From: Planomonospora sp. ID82291
Lineage (GTDB): Bacteria > Actinomycetota > Actinomycetes > Streptosporangiales > Streptosporangiaceae
NCBI RefSeq assembly: GCF_015711645.1
Contig: NZ_JABTEX010000001.1
Span: 1,426,001-1,490,000 of the forward strand
DNA length: 64,000 nt
Direction of reading: 5' to 3'
In this document: positions 54,239 through 61,800 of the stretch, piece by piece
How the letters are laid out: every line of letters begins with the position of its first letter
Numbering within the stretch: the stretch's first letter is position 1
Made by a program: the position numbers and the translations under genes
Notes under the pieces: generated by a model
Database searches by the model: none
What the model was told of the DNA's origin: nothing
Seen by the model: only the letters and a program-made list of their open reading frames with translations

Positions 54239-54751
54239 CTACGCGGCCAGGCCGGCGAAGATGACGGCGAGGGTCCGTTCCTGCAGTTCCACGTCCCAGC
54301 CGCCCTGCAGGGCGCCTTGGCAGACGCACACCAGCAACGCCATCACCTCGGGCCGGCGGACGTCACCGCGCACCGTGCCCGCGGCCTGCGCCTGGCGCAG
54401 CAGCTCGCCCACCGCCTCGTCCAGCCCACCCACCGCCGCCGGGACGCTGACGCCGGCCAGGTCGACCACCGTGCGCTTGGCCGCCGACTGCGCGACCAGC
54501 CGACGGAAGAAGACGTGCAGGCCGTCCGCCCCGCCGAGCGTGGCCGCGTCCTCCGCCAGCCGCGCCAGCAGGCGCTTCAGGATCGCCGCCAGCAGGTCGT
54601 CCTTGGTCGGGAAGTGCCGGAAGACCGTGCCGATCGCCACGCCGGCCAGCCGGGCCACCTCCTCGGTGGACGCCGACGTGCCGTGGTGCGCGAACACCTC
54701 CTCGGCCGCGTCGAGGATGCGCTCCCGATTGCGCCGCGCGTCCGCCCGCAT
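54239..54751 (-). CDS. TetR-family repressor divergent from a SnoaL-like gene
   Basis: The 170-residue protein has the TetR HTH at its start (RERILDAAEEVFAHHGTSAS, EEVARLAGVAIGTVFRHFPT) followed by a ligand-binding domain (KDDLLAAILKRLLARLAEDA to the end). ATG 54751 with GAGAGGGCGGGG upstream gives normal length; the in-frame start at 54805 would lie beyond the palindromic operator. It probably represses itself and the SnoaL-like gene through the palindrome at 54771-54788. Confidence 0.92.
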   Translation of the reverse strand: MRADARRNRERILDAAEEVFAHHGTSASTEEVARLAGVAIGTVFRHFPTKDDLLAAILKRLLARLAEDAATLGGADGLHVFFRRLVAQSAAKRTVVDLAGVSVPAAVGGLDEAVGELLRQAQAAGTVRGDVRRPEVMALLVCVCQGALQGGWDVELQERTLAVIFAGLAA

Positions 54752-54770
54752 TCCCCGCCCTCTCTTGGAA

Positions 54771-54788
54771 AATGAGTCGCGACTCATT
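54771..54788. promoter_or_regulatory. Perfect 18-bp TetR-type operator palindrome
   Basis: AATGAGTCGCGACTCATT is a perfect palindrome in the 79-bp divergent gap between the tetR and SnoaL-like genes. A second, imperfect half (GAGTCACCGCTCATT) follows at 54800-54814. The arrangement is that of an autoregulated TetR pair. Confidence 0.75.
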
Positions 54789-54830
54789 ATCGTAAGTCGA
54801 GTCACCGCTCATTTTACCCCGGAGGCAGGC

Positions 54831-55241
54831 ATGACCCCACGCGAGGTCTTCGACCGCATGCGCGAGCGCTGGATCGCCAACGAGACCGTCTTCGACGACG
54901 ACTCGCTCACCGAGGACGTCATCGTGGAGATGCCGTTCGCCGCCCCCGGACGGCCCAGCCGGGTCGAAGGCCGGGCCGCGGTCCTGGCCTTCATCCGCGC
55001 CGGGCACGCCGACCTGCCCTTCCGCTTCGACGACTGCCGCGCGCTGGCCGTACACGACACCGCCGACCCCCGCACGATCGTCGTCGAGTACGAGCTGGCC
55101 GCGACGATGACCGCGACGGGGGTCTCCGCCGCGGCCCCGTTCGTCGGCGTGCTGACCGTCCGCGGGGGACGGATCGCCCGCTGGCGGGAGTATCAGAATC
55201 CGCTCGCGGTCGCCTCCGCGCTGCAGACCGCGGCGTCCTGA
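54831..55241 (+). CDS. SnoaL/NTF2-like protein
   Basis: The 136-residue protein begins TPREVFDRMRERWIANETVF, has DVIVEMPFAAPGRPSRVEGR in its middle and ends with ARWREYQNPLAVASALQ, the typical cone-fold pattern of SnoaL-like polyketide cyclase/isomerase relatives. Substrate unknown. ATG 54831 has GGAGGCAGGC in front. It is probably controlled by the divergent TetR through the operator palindrome. Confidence 0.9.
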   Translation: MTPREVFDRMRERWIANETVFDDDSLTEDVIVEMPFAAPGRPSRVEGRAAVLAFIRAGHADLPFRFDDCRALAVHDTADPRTIVVEYELAATMTATGVSAAAPFVGVLTVRGGRIARWREYQNPLAVASALQTAAS

Positions 55242-55390
55242 CCGCGCTCTCCCCCGGCTCGCCCCACCGCGCTCGCTCGGTCCGGTGGAGCGAGCCGTAC
55301 CAGCAGGTCCTTGGTGGCGTCGTCGAGATCGGACCGGAGGCGATCGTTGTTCACCGGGCCTGCAGCCCGGCAGGACGGTCACCCCGGCCG

Positions 55391-56611
55391 TCAGCCGGTG
55401 GCGAGCGAGTCCAGCACGTCCTGGGGCGCGGCGCCGAGCCGCTCCCGCTGGGGGAAGCGCCCCACCGGGATGCGGGCGACCTCCTCGGCGGTGGCGTAGT
55501 CGATCACGGAGACGACGTCCTGGTTGCTGAGGGAGACGAAGCAGTGCCGGCCGTCCACGCTGGTGGCGGTCCAGTACGGCAGGCTGTCGGCGGTGTAGTG
55601 GCGGTACCCGGCGACGGACAGCGAGGGCCGTTCGACGATCGCCACGTAGTCGTCGATCGTCCCCGCCATGCAGAGCTTCCGCTCGTCCCCGGAGAGCGCC
55701 ATGCCGTGGTGGGCGGAGTTCTGCGGGTAGGCGTCCGGGGACATGGACCGGGCCCTGTCGCTGAACGGCATGGTGACCGTGCGGACGGTCCTGCCGGTGG
55801 TCAGGTCGTACTCGATGAACCCGTTGAGGTAGGACAACTGGGCGTACATGTACCTGTTGTCGGCGGTGAACACCGAGGGCCGCACGCCGTAGGCGAACCG
55901 GTGGGTCCGCAGGACCTGATGCGTCCGGGCGTCGACCACCGTCACCCGCTTGTCGCCCTTGAGCAGGTTCATCGCCCTGGGCAGCGAGGTGACGCCGATG
56001 CTCTGGTTGTACAGCAGCGTCCCGTCCGGGGAGTAGTCGTTGCCGTGCGGATAGGTTCCGGTCGGGAAGGAGGCGACGGGTCGCCCGTCGGCGGTGTCCA
56101 GTACCACCGCCTTGGCGGCGGTCAGCGCGGAGACGACGAACTCCGTGCCATCCGGGGAGAGCGCGGCGTGGTCGGCCTTGAATCCCTCGATCTTGTGGCG
56201 CCACAGGATCCTGCGGGCCTTGACGTCGAAGGCGACGACGTCGGCGAGGTTGCCGCGGGAGACGTAGAGCGTCCGGCCGTCCGGGGAGAGCGCCATGTCG
56301 TCGACGAACTTCCGGTAGCCCTGCGCGGCGTTGACCGCCTCGTACCCGGCTCTCTCCACCGGGTTCATCGCCGCGAGCCGCTCCTCCAGGTCGGGGATCG
56401 CGTCGAGCGTGCCCAGGTTCCGGAAGGTGCGGCCGTCGATGAAGCTGACCGTGCCCGCCTGGGCGTTGCCGACCAGCAGCACGTCGCGCAGCGGCTCGGT
56501 GCGCGTCGCACCCCAGGCCGCGTTCGTGCCGGCGAGGGTCACGGCGGCGGCGCCCACCGATACGGCCAGCCGACGCAGACGCCTGCGGAGAGCGGTGCGG
56601 GTGACAGCCAT
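55391..56611 (-). CDS. Secreted YVTN/YncE-like beta-propeller protein
   Basis: The 406-residue protein has an Arg-rich signal peptide (TALRRRLRRLAVSVGAAAVT, ending AAWGA), then repeated blades: RDVLLVGNAQAGTVSFIDG, FVDDMALSPDGRTLYVSRGN, DHAALSPDGTEFVVSALTAA and HGNDYSPDGTLLYNQS. Such propellers bind ligands or act as surface proteins; function unknown. ATG 56611 has AAAGGA. A CRP-like site lies 50 bp upstream (56661-56676). Confidence 0.9.
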   Translation of the reverse strand: MAVTRTALRRRLRRLAVSVGAAAVTLAGTNAAWGATRTEPLRDVLLVGNAQAGTVSFIDGRTFRNLGTLDAIPDLEERLAAMNPVERAGYEAVNAAQGYRKFVDDMALSPDGRTLYVSRGNLADVVAFDVKARRILWRHKIEGFKADHAALSPDGTEFVVSALTAAKAVVLDTADGRPVASFPTGTYPHGNDYSPDGTLLYNQSIGVTSLPRAMNLLKGDKRVTVVDARTHQVLRTHRFAYGVRPSVFTADNRYMYAQLSYLNGFIEYDLTTGRTVRTVTMPFSDRARSMSPDAYPQNSAHHGMALSGDERKLCMAGTIDDYVAIVERPSLSVAGYRHYTADSLPYWTATSVDGRHCFVSLSNQDVVSVIDYATAEEVARIPVGRFPQRERLGAAPQDVLDSLATG

Positions 56612-56960
56612 CTCCGATCCTTTCGACGGCCCCCGACACCAGACATGATCGCTGATTCTGTGTGACCGACATCACAACGCCTAGACGCTCCGGAGCCAAA
56701 CTCCGGCCACCGGACTGTCATCCGGCGACAAGTCCGACCTCCGCCGCCCTCGTCCCCTCCGCCGCCCCGGCGCCCCTCCAGCGGACCGACGCCCTCCGGC
56801 GGACTGGGAGGCCCCCATCGCGGCGACGCCCTCCGGCGGGCCGGGAGGACCCCGCCACGGCGACGCCCTCCTCGGCCGGGAAACACCGGCCCGTGGCCGA
56901 TTCGTGACCCAACCTTTCGTGTCCCGGCCCCATCTATCCGGATGACGAAAGGATTCCCCG
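56612..56960. other. Divergent gap between two secreted-propeller genes
   Basis: It contains the CRP-like site at 56661-56676 and about 2.5 copies of a GCGACGCCCTCCGGCGGGCC-type repeat (about 56785-56880). Next to the right-hand gene lies ATCTATCCGGATGACGAAAGG with a ribosome site. No gene seen. Confidence 0.5.
56661..56676. promoter_or_regulatory. CRP-like binding site (TGTGA-N6-TCACA)
   Basis: TGTGACCGACATCACA matches the symmetric CRP half-sites exactly (TGTGA/TCACA, six-base spacer). It lies 50 bp upstream of the secreted propeller gene on the minus strand and could control either divergent gene. Functional assignment is inferred. Confidence 0.55.
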
Positions 56961-58013
56961 ATGGGCCACCTGATCTCCCCCTCACGCGCGCTCGCCGCGC
57001 TCGTCCTCGCCGCCGCGGCGGCCACGACCACGATCGCCACCCCGGCGCAGGCGAACACGGGAGCCGCCTCTGCCACCCGCCCCTCGCTCGCCTCGGCGGC
57101 CTCCGCCCCGGCCGACGCCGTACGGTACGCCTGGCTGAAGAACTGCACGAAGAAGGAGGACGAGGTCCCCTGCGGCGCCTGGACGTTGAGCCTGCGCAGT
57201 GGAAAGACCGTCGAACTGCCCGACGCCCGGGTCCACCCGGTGTCCGCCGGCGGCAAGCCCGACAAGAGCGTCGGCGCCCCTTTCGCGGTCAGCGGTGACG
57301 GCCGTGTCGTGAACTACTTCAAGGGCCGCCGGCTCGTCGTCCGGGACGTGGCGAGCGGGAAGGTCCGTCCGCTGCCGGGCAGGGCCGCCGCACTGCCCAA
57401 GGGGCTGGGCATGCACGAGGTGGACGTCGCGCTCTCCGCCGACGGCTCGATCGCCGCCGTCGACTACCTGGACACCGCCGCGAAACTGCCCACCCTGGTC
57501 GCCGACCTGAAGACCGGCGGAGTCGCCAAGCTGCCCGCGGGCGACACCGTGCTGGGGTTCAGCCCGGACGGCCGACACCTGCTCACCAGCCGGTTCACCG
57601 ACGACAACACCACCGAGTTCGTGGTCTTCGACACCGCCGGGCGCAGGACCGCCAACCAGGTCGTCCCGCAGGTCGTCTCCAACAACGCGCCGATCGCCCT
57701 GGCCGACGACGGCACCACGGTGGCGCTGATCGTCACCGGCGCTTCGGGCGTCTCCCGGCTGCGCACCTACGACCTGGCCTCCGACACCGTCTCCGACGCG
57801 GTCCCGCTCGGCATCCCCAAGGGGGAGACCACGCAGCGGCTCTTCTGGGACCCGGCCGGGACGCTGACGCTCTGGACCTCGCGGGAGGACGCGAACGGCA
57901 CCATCACCTCCGTCGTGCAGCGGACGGTCGCCACGGCGACCGGAACCACCCGCAGACTCGACTCCTTCAAGATCAAGTCCGGCCTCTGGACGTGGTGGTT
58001 GCCGGGCGAGTGA
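56961..58013 (+). CDS. Secreted TolB/WD40-like beta-propeller protein
   Basis: The 350-residue protein has a signal peptide (SRALAALVLAAAAATTTIAT, ending PAQA), a short Ala/Ser linker, then propeller-like repeats: VSGDGRVVNYFKGRRLVVRD, ALSADGSIAAVDYLDT, GFSPDGRHLLTSRF, and ALADDGTTVALIV. Two cysteines (NCTKKEDEVPCG) probably form a disulfide. Function unknown. AAAGGA precedes ATG 56961. Confidence 0.85.
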   Translation: MGHLISPSRALAALVLAAAAATTTIATPAQANTGAASATRPSLASAASAPADAVRYAWLKNCTKKEDEVPCGAWTLSLRSGKTVELPDARVHPVSAGGKPDKSVGAPFAVSGDGRVVNYFKGRRLVVRDVASGKVRPLPGRAAALPKGLGMHEVDVALSADGSIAAVDYLDTAAKLPTLVADLKTGGVAKLPAGDTVLGFSPDGRHLLTSRFTDDNTTEFVVFDTAGRRTANQVVPQVVSNNAPIALADDGTTVALIVTGASGVSRLRTYDLASDTVSDAVPLGIPKGETTQRLFWDPAGTLTLWTSREDANGTITSVVQRTVATATGTTRRLDSFKIKSGLWTWWLPGE

Positions 58014-58033
58014 GCTCGGCTATCTTCCCTTCC

Positions 58034-58609
58034 ATGGGGAAAATTCATGACAGGATCGACGACCGGCTGCGCGCGTTCATCGGGGCGCAGCCGGTCTACT
58101 TCGTTGCGACCGCCCCCGAGCGGGGCGGCCACGTCAACGTCTCCCCCAAGGGATACTCCGACACCTTCACCGTCATCGACGACACCACGGTCGCCTACCT
58201 CGATCTCGACGGAAGCGGTGTGGAGACCATCGCCCACCTCCGCCAGAACGGGCGCATCACGATCATGTTCTGCGCCTTCTCCGGCCCGCCCAACATCGTG
58301 CGCCTGTACGGCACGGGCCGCGTCGTCGTACCGGAGGACCCCGGCTTTCCCGAACTGCTCGCCAGGTTCGGCCCGCATCCGGGCGTGAGATCGGTCATCA
58401 TCGTCGACTGCGACCGCATCGCCGACTCCTGCGGCTTCTCCGTCCCCTTCATGTCCTACGACCAGGACCGCACCTTGCTGGACGAATGGGCCCAGCGCAA
58501 GGACTCCAAGGCCAAGCGCGCCTACCGCGCCAAGAACAACCGCGAGAGCATCGACGGCATCCCCGGCCTCTCGCCGGGCGAGACCGACCCCGCCGCCCTG
58601 CACTCGTAG
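58034..58609 (+). CDS. Pyridoxamine-5'-phosphate oxidase-fold (flavin-binding) protein
   Basis: The 191-residue protein has the split-barrel pattern FIGAQPVYFVATAPERGGHV, VSPKGYSDTFTVIDDTTVAY, GSGVETIAHLRQNGRITIMF, and RLYGTGRVVVPEDPG. Members bind FMN or F420; the reaction is not known. ATG 58034 (after CTTCCATGG) gives normal length; an in-frame GTG upstream is unlikely. It follows the secreted protein gene by 20 bp. Confidence 0.9.
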   Translation: MGKIHDRIDDRLRAFIGAQPVYFVATAPERGGHVNVSPKGYSDTFTVIDDTTVAYLDLDGSGVETIAHLRQNGRITIMFCAFSGPPNIVRLYGTGRVVVPEDPGFPELLARFGPHPGVRSVIIVDCDRIADSCGFSVPFMSYDQDRTLLDEWAQRKDSKAKRAYRAKNNRESIDGIPGLSPGETDPAALHS

Positions 58610-58690
58610 ATCCGGCCCCGGCCGCACCCGACCCGCGTTCCGACCGGCCACCGCCCGCACATCCGACGGGCCGACCGGAACAACCCGCCG

Positions 58691-58861
58691 CACCCGACAC
58701 CCCGCCCATCCGGCGGGCCGACCGGAACGCCTCACGCGCACCCGACACCCCGCCCATCCGGCGGGCCGACCGGAACGCCTCACGCTCACCCGACACCCCG
58801 CCCATCCGGCGGGCCGACCGGAACGCCTCACGCTCACCCGACACCCCGCCCATCCGGCGGT
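58691..58861. repeat. 48-bp tandem repeat array in the gap before htpX
   Basis: About 3.5 nearly identical copies of a 48-bp unit (containing CACCCGACACCCCGCCCATC and CGGCGGGCCGACCGGAACGC) follow a diverged copy at 58626-58690. The 366-bp gap (58610-58975) lies between convergent genes and holds no gene. All copies are contiguous, with no spacers between them. Confidence 0.92.
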
Positions 58862-58975
58862 CCCGTACCCGCCGGACGCGACACCTCACCCGGCGGGTAC
58901 GGGACCGCCGCCCTCCGCCGTACGGCGGGCCACCCGGGCGGCGGGTTCCCGGGACGACGGGTTCCCGGGCGGGGT

Positions 58976-59827
58976 TCAGCGGCGGTAGCCGGCCATGCGC
59001 TCCAGGCGGGCGACCCGCTCGGCGGTGGGCGGGTGGGTGGAGAACATCCGGCCGATCCCCGAACCCTGGAAGGGGTTGGCGATCATGAGGTGCGAGGCCG
59101 AGGCGAGACGGCCGTTCTCCGGGAGCGGAAGCCCTCTGGTCCCCATCTCGATCTTCCGTAGCGCCGAGGCGAGAGCCAGCGGGTCACCGGTCAGCCGGGC
59201 CCCCGACTCGTCCGCCTGGTACTCCCGGGAGCGGGAGATCGACATCTGGATCATGCCGGCCGCGACCGGGCCGAGCACCATCATCAGCAGCGCGCCGAGG
59301 AAGCCCGGCCCCTCGTCGTCGTCCCCGCCGCCGAAGAACACGCCGACGTAACCGAGGTACGTGATCATCGTGGCGAGCGCCCCGGCCACCGAGGAGGTCA
59401 GGATGTCCCGGTTGTAGACGTGTGACAGCTCGTGGCCGATGACCCCGCGCAGTTCCCGTTCGTCGAGGAGCCGGGTGATCCCGTAGGTGACGCAGATCGC
59501 GGCGTTGCGCGGGTTGCGTCCGGTGGCGAAGGCGTTGGGCTGCATGGTCGGGGAGAGGTAGAGCCTCGGCATGGGCCGGCGGGCATCGGTGGAGAGCTCG
59601 CGCACGATCCGGTAGAGGATCGGCTGCTCGACCTCGCCCACCGGCCGGGCGCGCATCGCGGACAGGGCGATGCGGTCGGAGAGGAAATAGGCGGAGCCGT
59701 TGCCCAGCAGGGCGATCACGACTGCGATCCGCACGCCGACGCCGCCCCCCAGCCACGCCCCCACCATGATGATCACCGCGGACAGCGCACCCAGGAGGAC
59801 CGCGGTGCGCAGACCGTTGTGCCGCAC
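58976..59827 (-). CDS. htpX: HtpX-family zinc metalloprotease
   Basis: The 283-residue membrane protease degrades damaged membrane proteins. It has two N-terminal membrane helices (RTAVLLGALSAVIIMVGAWL and GVRIAVVIALLGNGSAYFLS), the zinc motif HELSH in RGVIGHELSHVYNRDILTSS, and a second helix pair plus the third ligand region SRSREYQADESGARLTGDPL. The C-terminus includes FSTHPPTAERVARLERM. GTG 59827 has CAGGAG upstream. It lies downstream of nuoN on the same strand. Confidence 0.95.
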   Translation of the reverse strand: MRHNGLRTAVLLGALSAVIIMVGAWLGGGVGVRIAVVIALLGNGSAYFLSDRIALSAMRARPVGEVEQPILYRIVRELSTDARRPMPRLYLSPTMQPNAFATGRNPRNAAICVTYGITRLLDERELRGVIGHELSHVYNRDILTSSVAGALATMITYLGYVGVFFGGGDDDEGPGFLGALLMMVLGPVAAGMIQMSISRSREYQADESGARLTGDPLALASALRKIEMGTRGLPLPENGRLASASHLMIANPFQGSGIGRMFSTHPPTAERVARLERMAGYRR

Positions 59828-59872
59828 GGCATCTCCTGTCCGGATCGATGCTGCTTCTGCAGTGACGTTGAC

Positions 59873-59923
59873 GGTGGTTCTCCAGTGACGGTGGTTCTCC
59901 AGTGACGGTGGTTCTCCAGTGAC
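59873..59923. repeat. 17-bp tandem repeat upstream of htpX
   Basis: Three exact copies of GGTGGTTCTCCAGTGAC lie between nuoN and htpX, 46 bp upstream of the htpX start. They may be stacked regulator sites or simply another repeat. Confidence 0.9.
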
Positions 59924-59958
59924 AACGTCTCCGGCCCGGCCGAGCGTTCCCCGGAGCG

Positions 59959-61800
59959 CTAGCGGAAGGCGAGCAGGAACCCCGGCACCAGGTCGAGCAC
60001 CACCTGCGGAGCCACCGAGAAGGCCACGGCGGCGAGGCCGGACAGGATGATCGCCACCCCCACGGGCAGCCATCCGGCACGCGATCCGGGCTCTGCGCGG
60101 GTCGTGCCGGGCACCTCCCGAGTCGTGTCCGGCGGCCCCGCGCCGGGACCGGGAGCCCCGGGAGCCCCGATCACGCCGGATGCGCCGGCAGCCGTTCCGG
60201 ACGCTCCGGCGGTCATTCCGATGGTCGTCCCGGTCTCTTCGATGGTCGTCCCGGTCTCTCCGACGATCGGGACGTGCGCCGGGACCGGGGTGAGGATCCG
60301 CGCGGCCCAGGTGACGTAGTAGTAGAGACCGATCACGGTGTTGACCGCCATCACGGCGGCCGGCCACGCCCCGCCGCCGTCGACGATCTCCCGGAACACC
60401 ACGATCTTGGCGAACAGCCCGGCCAGACCCGGCGGCAGTCCGGCCAGGCAGATCAGGAAGAACACCAGCGACAGGCCCGCCACGGGACGGCGGAAGGCCA
60501 GCCCTCGGTAGCCGTCGATCTCCTCCTGCCCGTCCCGCCTCGACACGAGCATGACCACGGCGAACGCCCCCAGGTTCATCGCGGCGTAGAACACCAGGTA
60601 GGCGATCGAGGCGTTCGCCGCCTCGCGGGTCGGGACGCCGAGGGGGGCGAGGATGTAACCGGACTGGGCCACCGACGACCAGGCGAGCAGGCGGACCGCG
60701 TGGCGCTGCCGGAGGGCCAGGAGGTTTCCGGCGGTCATGGTCAGCGCCGCGACGATCGCGATGATCGGAGCCCAGAGCGCCGCCTGGGCGGGCAGGGCGG
60801 CCACCAGGATGAGGATCAGACCCGCGAACCCGGCGGCCTTGGAGATCACCGAGAGCAGCGCGGCGACCGGAACCGGCGCCCCCTGGTAGACGTCCGCGGC
60901 CCAGGCGTGGAACGGCACCGCCGCGACCTTGAAGGCGAACCCTGCCAGGACCAGCACCATGGCCACGGTGAGCACCGGTGGCAGGTCGTGGGAGATCTGC
61001 AGTGAGGAGGCGTAGGCCTGCCCGCTCTCCTGCACCGGACCGAGATCCGCGCCGGACCACGGCGCGTACTCCCGCAGGGCCCGCGCCAGCCGGTCGAGGT
61101 GGACGCTCCCGGTCACGCCGTAGAGCAGGGAGACCCCGAAGAGCATCACCGCCGTGGAGACCACCGAGACCAGGAAGAGCTTGACCGCCGCCTCCGAGGC
61201 GCGGCCGTCGTAGCGCCTCAGCGCGGTGAGCGCGAAGACCGGCAGGGACACCAGTTCCAGAGCGACCACCAGCATGACCAGGTCACGGGCCGCGGGCAGG
61301 GCCACCGCTCCGGTCAGCACGCAGAGCAGCAGGAAGTGCCACTCTCCGGCGGGGACGTCCTCACCGGAGGCGATCTCCGCCATCGACAGCAGCGCCACCA
61401 CGATCCCCGCCGCCAGCGCGAGCCCCGCGAAGACGAGCGTGAAACCGTCCACCACGAACGAGCAGGAGGGGCCCGCCGCGATGGCGGGCATGTCCCCCGC
61501 CGGGAGGATGTCCCCCGCCGGGAGGCCGCCGCCCACCGGACCGGACGGGATGAGGCCGGTTCGCGAGGGACCGGCCAGGCCCTCGGGCACGCAGAAGGTC
61601 CGCAGGGGGGCGCCGGTGCGCAGGGCCTGCGCCACGACCACGCCCAACGCCCCGAGCAGCCCGGCCAGCGTCACCCCGCCCAGCAGCGGCCGGGAGTACG
61701 GTCTGCGGGGCAGGAAGGCGTCCAGGAGCAGGACGAGACCCGCGACCAGCGCGAGGATCAGCGGCGGCGCGATCGCGTAGTAGTCGATCGACTGGATCAC
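59959..61800 (-). CDS. nuoN: NADH-quinone oxidoreductase subunit N
   Basis: The 613-residue membrane subunit of complex I pumps protons. It has 14 predicted helices, including KVAAVPFHAWAADVYQGAPV (with conserved Lys and His/Trp) and LLAWSSVAQSGYILAPLGV. GTG 61800 overlaps the nuoM stop by GTGA. About 80 C-terminal residues include a low-complexity insert between the last helices (GETGTTIEETGTTIGMTAGA then GAPGAPGPGAGPP), encoded partly by a 21-bp repeat at 60220-60261. Another insert follows GAPLRTFCVPEGL. Confidence 0.95.
   Translation of the reverse strand: MIQSIDYYAIAPPLILALVAGLVLLLDAFLPRRPYSRPLLGGVTLAGLLGALGVVVAQALRTGAPLRTFCVPEGLAGPSRTGLIPSGPVGGGLPAGDILPAGDMPAIAAGPSCSFVVDGFTLVFAGLALAAGIVVALLSMAEIASGEDVPAGEWHFLLLCVLTGAVALPAARDLVMLVVALELVSLPVFALTALRRYDGRASEAAVKLFLVSVVSTAVMLFGVSLLYGVTGSVHLDRLARALREYAPWSGADLGPVQESGQAYASSLQISHDLPPVLTVAMVLVLAGFAFKVAAVPFHAWAADVYQGAPVPVAALLSVISKAAGFAGLILILVAALPAQAALWAPIIAIVAALTMTAGNLLALRQRHAVRLLAWSSVAQSGYILAPLGVPTREAANASIAYLVFYAAMNLGAFAVVMLVSRRDGQEEIDGYRGLAFRRPVAGLSLVFFLICLAGLPPGLAGLFAKIVVFREIVDGGGAWPAAVMAVNTVIGLYYYVTWAARILTPVPAHVPIVGETGTTIEETGTTIGMTAGASGTAAGASGVIGAPGAPGPGAGPPDTTREVPGTTRAEPGSRAGWLPVGVAIILSGLAAVAFSVAPQVVLDLVPGFLLAFR

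Noticed and set aside
58691-58861. CRISPR array
   Set aside because: The 48-bp units are contiguous with no unique spacers, and there are no cas genes.
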